The notes beneath the pieces are model-generated. The model saw only the letters and a program-made list of their open reading frames with translations, searched no databases and was not told the origin of the DNA. Shown piece by piece: positions 1 to 5,220 of a stretch of DNA of 5,220 bases (its first letter is position 1; every line of letters begins with the position of its first letter). This DNA comes from Chromatiales bacterium (GTDB lineage Bacteria > Pseudomonadota > Gammaproteobacteria > CAMYNG01), in contig JALSIK010000068.1 in NCBI GenBank assembly GCA_026990045.1, positions 1 to 5,220 on the forward strand. The letters run 5' to 3'. The translations under genes were made by a program, and so were the position numbers.

Positions 1-168
1 CGCTCGATGGCACCGGGACTGCGCCCGTTGCGCAATGGCCGCGGACATGCGGCCCGTCCGGCGCGTTCCAGCAACGGGCCCGCTCTGTATCGGCCGGCGC
101 CTCGCCCCGTTTAACGGCCCCCTGCAGGGCGGCCGGTTCCGCGCGTCCGCCCCGTGCCCCGGCTCCAT

Positions 169-183
169 CTGGACCCGGTCCAG
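169..183. promoter_or_regulatory. Perfect 7-bp inverted repeat, possible operator
   Basis: CTGGACC-C-GGTCCAG is a perfect dyad with a single central base, lying about 140 bp upstream of the chosen hppA start and 26 bp upstream of the AT-richer patch. The symmetry and position would suit a dimeric regulator. In DNA this GC-rich such dyads also arise by chance, and I do not recognise the site as that of a known factor. Confidence 0.2.
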
Positions 184-310
184 GCAATCCCGCGCGCCGC
201 CGGGAAAGTATAGGTTCAGGTCATACCCCCATTAAACACATGGAGTTGTGGCCGCGAGGGAACATGTTAGCATCGGGACTCGTTACGCAGCACCAATACC
301 GAGAAAAACA

Positions 311-316
311 GGGGGG
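311..316 (+). promoter_or_regulatory. Ribosome binding site that sets the hppA GTG start
   Basis: A run of six G sits 7 nt before the GTG at 324. This G-rich run at normal spacing supports GTG 324 over the two in-frame upstream ATGs. ATG 240 has no purine-rich stretch before it, and ATG 264 has GAGGG only 3 nt away. The 28 residues added by starting at 240 are polar and do not look like the start of this protein family. Confidence 0.6.
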
Positions 317-323
317 AATCGCC

Positions 324-2348
<2,025 letters not shown>

Positions 2349-2373
2349 GGGAACCAGGGGTTGGGGGCTGGGG
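2349..2373 (+). other. G-quadruplex-type motif directly after hppA stop
   Basis: Four G-runs (2349-2351, 2357-2360, 2363-2367, 2370-2373) are separated by loops of 5, 2 and 2 nt. This meets the usual G3+N1-7 pattern on the strand matching the hppA mRNA, and it begins at the base after the TAA stop. It may affect the 3' end or decay of the hppA mRNA, but that is inference. Runs of this kind also occur as part of G-rich intergenic repeats, and a related stretch lies at 2591-2617. Confidence 0.45.
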
Positions 2374-2380
2374 TTCGATC

Positions 2381-2511
2381 CCCCTCACCCCGACCCTCTC
2401 TCCCCTGCGATGCGGGGGAGAGGGGGATGGAAAAACCAGTCGCGGCATCGAAATCCCGCTGCGCGTAAAAAACGGTCCCCTCTCCCTCCGGGAGCGGGAC
2501 AGGGTGAGGGG
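2381..2511. repeat. Composite palindromic intergenic repeat (REP-like)
   Basis: The element is bounded by CCCCTCACCCC (2381-2391) and AGGGTGAGGGG (2501-2511), which are inverted copies matching at 10 of 11 positions. Inside are two further stem-loops. The first is a 12-bp stem with one G-U pair (2394-2405 with 2415-2426, 9-nt loop). The second is GTCCC (2475-2479) with GGGAC (2496-2500), enclosing CTCCC/GGGAG (2482-2486 with 2490-2494). The CCCTCACCCC / GGGAG-rich wording is typical of short dispersed palindromes found between genes in many proteobacteria. It lies between two convergent genes, where such elements often sit and may act as mRNA 3' ends. Neither strand has a U-tract after a stem, so it is not a standard intrinsic terminator. 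A diverged fragment recurs at 5174-5197. Confidence 0.65.
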
Positions 2512-2547
2512 TGTAAATGGGCACCGGGCAACGACTGCTCCTGGGAC

Positions 2548-2572
2548 GGTGCGTCTGCTTCGCAGACGCACC
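2548..2572. repeat. Perfect 11-bp stem-loop between convergent genes
   Basis: GGTGCGTCTGC (2548-2558) pairs perfectly with GCAGACGCACC (2562-2572) across a TTC loop. The sequence resembles the widespread GGTGCGTC...GACGCACC intergenic palindrome. Its right edge abuts the stop codon of the minus-strand gene (TAG, read from 2575 to 2573), so it would form the first structure in that gene's 3' untranslated RNA. There is no U-tract after it in either direction. A role in protecting or ending mRNA from both convergent genes is plausible but inferred. Confidence 0.6.
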
Positions 2573-3346
2573 CTACGTGCTTTGTGGTAAAGGGACTGGG
2601 GACTGGCGGCTGGAGGGAAACAGGAACCCGTAGGCGGCGCCGAGCAGGGCGAATTCCAGCAGCACGAGGGCGGCACCGGCCAGGGCCACGCCGGCCTGGC
2701 CCCAGGCCGGCAGGCCCGCCGCCAGCAGGGGATCGCACAGCACCGCCAGCACGGCCGGGATCACGGACACCCCCGCGGCCAGGCGCCAGCCCGCGCCGCG
2801 GGTGGCCCGCCACACCTCGCCCAGGCCGCGGCGGTCCCCCACCGCCGCCGCCGGCAACACCAGCACCACGCGCGCCAGCACCCAGCCCGCCGGGACCAGG
2901 CTCAACCAGAACAGGCCCCGCACCAGGGCCAGCGAGACCGCGGCCGGGCCCGACAGCACCAGGGCCGCCGTCACCGTGAGCGCCATGGCGCTCGACACCC
3001 AGGCCAGGTACACCAGCAACAGCCAGCCCAGGAACCGCCCCTCCCGCGCCGACCAGGTGGCGATGCCGAAACGGGGCACCGCGCCCGGCCCCAGCAGCAG
3101 GACCCGCAGGCCGCTCACCGCGAACAGGCAGAACACCAGCAGCTGCAGCAGGGCCAGGAACAGGGCGGCGCCCGGGGCCCCGACCAGGTCCATGCGTCCC
3201 GCCGCCACCCAGACGGCCACGAAGGCCCCGCCCGGCACCGCCACCCCGGCCAGCAGGCCGGCACCCCGGGCCCGCAACAGTGCCCAGGCTGCGACCCACA
3301 ACGCCGCCACGTCCAGTGAAGCGGCGGCCTCCCCCCTCGCGTGCAT
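2573..3346 (-). CDS. Unassigned polytopic membrane protein, about six TM segments
   Basis: I do not recognise a named family. From the chosen ATG (3346) the product has 257 residues, mostly hydrophobic, with about six likely membrane segments near residues 30-50, 58-80, 105-130, 143-167, 188-210 and 218-242. The more polar loops hold the most distinctive wording: WSAREGRFLGWL at 98-109, and LPAAAVGDRRGLGEVWR at 164-180 followed by ATRGAGWRL. Loops of the LPA...W..TRG.GWRL type appear in uncharacterised integral membrane proteins, possibly of the kind that organise or shield other membrane components; I assign no function. The frame stays open upstream to 3463, but AGGGGGGAGG just before ATG 3346 favours the shorter form and avoids overlap with the divergent cupin gene. 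The last 15 residues (243-257, Pro/Ser/Gln-rich) are polar and largely encoded by a G-rich repeat-like stretch (2591-2617), so they may be a recent extension. The gene converges on hppA. Confidence 0.8.
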   Translation of the reverse strand: MHARGEAAASLDVAALWVAAWALLRARGAGLLAGVAVPGGAFVAVWVAAGRMDLVGAPGAALFLALLQLLVFCLFAVSGLRVLLLGPGAVPRFGIATWSAREGRFLGWLLLVYLAWVSSAMALTVTAALVLSGPAAVSLALVRGLFWLSLVPAGWVLARVVLVLPAAAVGDRRGLGEVWRATRGAGWRLAAGVSVIPAVLAVLCDPLLAAGLPAWGQAGVALAGAALVLLEFALLGAAYGFLFPSSRQSPVPLPQST

Positions 3347-3350
3347 GCGG

Positions 3351-3360
3351 CCTCCCCCCT
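3351..3360 (-). promoter_or_regulatory. Ribosome binding site that sets the membrane-protein start
   Basis: Read on the minus strand, AGGGGGGAGG lies 4 nt before ATG 3346. It is the only strong purine-rich site in the long open frame's N-terminal part and decides the start. It lies within the 110-bp divergent gap (3347-3456), which must hold promoters for both directions; I could not identify convincing -35/-10 pairs there. Confidence 0.6.
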
Positions 3361-3456
3361 GGTCCACGCGCAGCGGCCCTTGCGCCCGCCGCGGGCTGCG
3401 CCCATCATGCAGGGTGACGCAGGCCGAAACAAGACATCCCAAGGACGCCCCATCCC

Positions 3457-3972
3457 ATGTCACGGCCCTACCACGCCATCGACGCGCAGCTCATCGCCCG
3501 CCTGTGCCGCGAGGCCCGGCTGGCGCCGCGCCGGCGCACCCATTACAACATCCATCCCTCGCCCCGGGACCCGGTGCAGCGCTTTCTCAACGTGATGCAG
3601 CCGGGCACCTACGTCCGGCCCCACCGCCACCTGCAGCCACCCAAGTGGGAGTTCACCCTGGCCCTGCAGGGCGAGGCCGCCGTGCTGCTGCTGGACGAGT
3701 CCGGTCGCGTGCGCGAGCGCCTGGAACTGGCCGCGGGCGGCCCCCTGCACGCGGTGGAACTGCCCGCCGGGGCCTGGCACACGGTGGCGGCGCTGGCCCC
3801 GGACACGGTGCTGCTGGAGCTCAAGGAAGGCCCGTACCTGGGCGCGGCGGCGGAGAAGGACTTCGCGGCCTGGGCCCCGCCCGAGGGCGACCCGGCCTGC
3901 CCCGCCTGGGTGGAACGCTTCGCCGCCGCCCGGCCGGGCGAGGTGCTGGCCGCGCCCGTGGAGGCCACCTGA
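3457..3972 (+). CDS. wbuC: WbuC-family cupin metalloprotein
   Basis: The 171-residue product is a small soluble single-domain cupin of the WbuC type. Family wording is clear: an N-terminal R.THYNIH (residues 27-33), DPVQRFLN (38-45), then the first cupin motif G50-TYVRP-H56-R-H58 with KWE65 and G72, and the second motif G95...P103-A-G105-A-W-H108. His56, His58, Glu65 and His108 would be the metal ligands. The family's C-terminal block LELKEGPY (119-127) and DFAAWAPPEG (135-144) is also present. WbuC takes its name from O-antigen gene clusters, but its reaction is not established, and no sugar-modifying gene is visible here. The ATG at 3457 has AAGGA (3441-3445) upstream at a slightly long spacing. 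It is the first gene of a plus-strand set: the next start lies 1 nt after its stop. The gene symbol follows the family and does not imply an O-antigen role. Confidence 0.9.
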   Translation: MSRPYHAIDAQLIARLCREARLAPRRRTHYNIHPSPRDPVQRFLNVMQPGTYVRPHRHLQPPKWEFTLALQGEAAVLLLDESGRVRERLELAAGGPLHAVELPAGAWHTVAALAPDTVLLELKEGPYLGAAAEKDFAAWAPPEGDPACPAWVERFAAARPGEVLAAPVEAT

Positions 3973-3973
3973 G

Positions 3974-4384
3974 ATGGGCCGGGCGCAGGCCATCGAGCTG
4001 GACGGCCGGCGCCTGGCCCTGCGCCTGACCCGCCGCGCGCAGGCGGCCCTCGGCCGCCGCCGCCGGCCCCTGTACGTGGACATGGAGCTGCTGTTCTCCT
4101 GCCTGGTGCGCAAGCGGGTGCTGTTCCACGACGCCCCCGCCGGCGAGGGCTATGTCGAGGTCATGCCCGGCCTGGCCCTGCGCTTCCTGCCGGTCACGGC
4201 CCGCGCCTGTCCCGTGGACGAAGCCCTGGCCCGCGGCGGCCAGGAGCTGGTACCGCTGCCGGGGCCCCGGGCCGCCGCGCTGGTCCCGCGGTTCCTGGAA
4301 CTGGATCACGGTGCCCGCGGCTGGTCCGGGCGGTTCGGCTACACCGGTCCGGGTCCGTTGTCGGACCCCGACGCCCGGGAGTAA
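3974..4384 (+). CDS. Unassigned 136-aa protein, translationally coupled to the cupin
   Basis: I do not recognise a named family. The ATG lies 1 nt after the cupin stop (TGA 3970-3972), with GAGG at 3961-3964, inside the cupin's last codons, as the probable binding site; this spacing strongly suggests translational coupling and a shared task. The 136-residue product is soluble, with no signal peptide or membrane segment. Its N-terminal third is rich in Arg (several in residues 12-31). The best candidate conserved core is YVDMELLFSCLVRKRVLF at residues 34-51, with a single Cys43, followed by a beta-rich stretch EVMPGLALRFLPV (62-74) and a C-terminal PRFLELD (105-111) and GWSGRFGY (116-123). The D-M-E and C...RK residues could bind metal or a nucleotide, but that is a guess. 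Codon use matches its neighbours. Confidence 0.82.
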   Translation: MGRAQAIELDGRRLALRLTRRAQAALGRRRRPLYVDMELLFSCLVRKRVLFHDAPAGEGYVEVMPGLALRFLPVTARACPVDEALARGGQELVPLPGPRAAALVPRFLELDHGARGWSGRFGYTGPGPLSDPDARE

Positions 4385-4429
4385 ACTACGGCCTTCTTTT
4401 CCCCCCACTTCCGGGCATTGCCGAGGTCA

Positions 4430-5008
4430 ATGGATCGACTCATGTACAAGCTCATCATTTCCTGCAACGACAAGAAGGTGGACGAGGTGGTGCTGCGCCG
4501 CGAGGCCGTGACCGTGGGCCGGCGCAAGGACAACGACATCCGTCTCGACGACAACACCGTGAGCGGCCACCATGCCCAGTTCTCCGTCACCGGTGACCAG
4601 GTGTACGTGGAGGACCTGGGCAGCACCAACGGCACCTACGTCAACGGCCAGCGGGTGGAGGCCCGGGCCCTGGAGGACGGGGACGTGGTGATCATCGGCA
4701 AGCACAAGTTCACCGTGCGCGCGCGCACCGAGGAGTCACGGGCCGACCTGGCCGACCCCACCCTGCAGATCGAGACCCGCGAGCTGGAGCGGCTGCTGGC
4801 CTCGGCCCAGCAGGCCATGTCCGGCCGCCACGGGCGCAAGGTGCTCAACTGGATCGCGCAGGACCCGCGCGGGGCCTGGTGGGGCTTCGAGCACCAGCCC
4901 CACCCGGACGAGCACGGCTGGGTGGACGCCCAGAACGGCGTGCGCATCCTGCTCAAGGAAGACGCCCGCCCCGCGCCCAACTGGCGCGAGACGTTGCAGA
5001 AGATCTAA
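4430..5008 (+). CDS. FHA-domain protein with Trp-rich C-terminal region
   Basis: The N-terminal half is a forkhead-associated domain, a phosphothreonine-peptide binding module. Counting from ATG 4430 (192 residues), the conserved residues are all present: G30-R31 in VGRRKDND, S45-G-H-H48 in VSGHHA, and the loop LGSTNGTYVNG with N67 and N72. Phosphopeptide binding should therefore be intact. A short helical linker (about 112-132, LQIETRELERLLASAQQAM) leads to a C-terminal region of about 55 residues, NWIAQDPRGAWWGFEHQP followed by HGWVDAQNG and PNWRETLQKI, with five Trp; I know no named domain like it. No kinase, phosphatase or secretion gene lies nearby in the window. The start is uncertain: GAGG (4423-4426) is only 3 nt from ATG 4430, while ATG 4442 begins with MYKLIIS, a typical FHA first strand; TTG 4418 is also in frame. 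The gene starts 45 nt after the previous stop with no visible terminator between, so it may be co-transcribed with the cupin pair. Confidence 0.93.
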   Translation: MDRLMYKLIISCNDKKVDEVVLRREAVTVGRRKDNDIRLDDNTVSGHHAQFSVTGDQVYVEDLGSTNGTYVNGQRVEARALEDGDVVIIGKHKFTVRARTEESRADLADPTLQIETRELERLLASAQQAMSGRHGRKVLNWIAQDPRGAWWGFEHQPHPDEHGWVDAQNGVRILLKEDARPAPNWRETLQKI

Positions 5009-5014
5009 CAGGAT

Positions 5015-5045
5015 GTTGAAAAAGGCCGTCCTGGCCTTTTTCAAC
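5015..5045 (+). terminator. Perfect 13-bp stem-loop, probable bidirectional terminator
   Basis: GTTGAAAAAGGCC (5015-5027) pairs perfectly with GGCCTTTTTCAAC (5033-5045) around a 5-nt loop, beginning 7 nt after the FHA gene's stop. The GGCC stem followed by five T on the plus strand, with the matching A-run on the other side, is the layout of an intrinsic terminator that works in both directions. The GTTGAAAAA wording also occurs in dispersed palindromes of gammaproteobacteria, so it may be a repeat that serves as terminator. Confidence 0.65.
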
Positions 5046-5047
5046 GC

Positions 5048-5109
5048 GCCGAACCCGGCGCAGGTCCGGGTTCGGCTACGCCGAATCAAGCGCTTGCACG
5101 CTTGATTCG
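5048..5109. repeat. Two tandem perfect stem-loops with overlapping alternative
   Basis: GCCGAACCCGG (5048-5058) pairs with CCGGGTTCGGC (5066-5076), an 11-bp stem with a 7-nt loop. CGAATCAAGCG (5082-5092) pairs with CGCTTGATTCG (5099-5109), 11 bp with a 6-nt loop. Between them TTCGGC-TAC-GCCGAA (5071-5085) could form a third hairpin that competes with both. No open frame covers them. They follow the terminator-like hairpin directly, making three perfect palindromes within 95 bp, most likely a compound intergenic repeat. The bases from 5110 to 5173 show nothing I can assign. Confidence 0.6.
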
Positions 5110-5173
5110 CGCGCTTGCCTTGCCTGTCAATCCCACCCGCGTGTGTTGCCACAGGGATTCCGGTTCCCTGCCG

Positions 5174-5197
5174 CCGGGAGAGGAGCAGGGCGAGGGG
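5174..5197. repeat. Diverged fragment of the post-hppA palindromic repeat
   Basis: This 24-nt stretch (CCGGGAG...CAGGGCGAGGGG) matches 2488-2511 at 20 of 24 positions in the same orientation. It corresponds to the right end of the composite repeat behind hppA. The window stops 23 bases later, so whether a fuller copy follows or a gene begins soon cannot be told. Confidence 0.45.
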
Positions 5198-5220
5198 ACA
5201 CCGTCAGCCCGGTGCACACC

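Larger units (their letters stand above)
1..323. other. Non-coding leader upstream of hppA
   Basis: No convincing gene is visible here. The one open frame on the plus strand (35-235) is Arg/Pro-rich, has no ribosome binding site and resembles no family I know. The stretch holds several short palindromes: TTGCGCAA at 28-35, GGCCGC/GCGGCC arms at 37-42 and 49-54, CCCTGCAGGG at 120-129, and a longer one at 169-183. An AT-richer patch at about 205-240 (containing TATAGGTT at 209-216 and ATTAAAC near 231) is the likeliest place for the hppA promoter, but I could not pair it with a good -35 box. The end of any upstream gene lies outside the window. Confidence 0.6.

Noticed and set aside
209..216. 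TATAGGTT as a -10 box for hppA
   Set aside because: No acceptable -35 hexamer lies 16-18 bp upstream, so it is mentioned only as part of an AT-richer patch.
35..235. Small plus-strand open frame upstream of hppA
   Set aside because: No ribosome binding site, Arg/Pro-rich low-complexity product, and it ends where the AT-richer probable promoter area begins.
2385..3299. Alternative minus-strand frame over the membrane-protein gene
   Set aside because: Gly/Arg/Pro-rich, no ribosome binding site, and it runs on through the palindromic repeats; the hydrophobic frame 2573-3346 has a good binding site and coherent membrane segments.
3380..3408. TTGCGC and CATCAT with 17-bp spacing as a promoter for the cupin gene
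   Set aside because: Only 3 of 6 and 4 of 6 matches to the -35 and -10 consensus, which is expected by chance in such DNA.
5015..5109. Tandem hairpins as a CRISPR array or tRNA-like gene
   Set aside because: There is no regular repeat-spacer periodicity, the three stems differ in sequence, and no cloverleaf or T-loop consensus is present.

Overview
The window is GC-rich DNA from a bacterium, most likely a gammaproteobacterium of the purple-sulfur or sulfur-oxidiser kind. That placement is an inference from the strong G/C third-position bias, the K+-independent membrane pyrophosphatase, the WbuC-type cupin and the style of the intergenic palindromic repeats; no marker gene fixes the taxon. 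I see five convincing protein genes and several intergenic repeats or hairpins. I found no tRNA, rRNA, CRISPR array, transposase or phage gene.

Layout. Positions 1-323 appear non-coding and form the leader of hppA (324-2348, +), a proton-pumping membrane pyrophosphatase of the K+-independent subclass. Directly after its stop codon lie a G-quadruplex-type G-run cluster (2349-2373), a composite palindromic repeat (2381-2511) and a perfect 11-bp stem-loop (2548-2572). They fill the gap to a convergent gene on the minus strand (2573-3346), which encodes an unassigned protein with about six membrane segments. That gene is divergent, across 110 bp, from a plus-strand set: a WbuC-family cupin metalloprotein (3457-3972), a small unassigned protein only 1 nt downstream (3974-4384), and, 45 nt further on, an FHA-domain protein with a Trp-rich C-terminal region of unknown function (4430-5008).

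The last 212 bases contain a strong stem-loop that looks like a terminator, two more perfect stem-loops in tandem, and a diverged fragment of the same repeat family seen after hppA.

How the genes work together: hppA stands alone and would use pyrophosphate from biosynthesis to energise the cytoplasmic membrane. The cupin gene and its small neighbour are almost certainly co-transcribed, and the FHA gene may be part of the same transcript. Nothing in the sequence ties these three to hppA. The window reads as ordinary chromosome. The points most worth a second look are the unassigned cupin partner, the FHA tail and the intergenic repeat structures; I do not see convincing evidence of a new multi-gene system.
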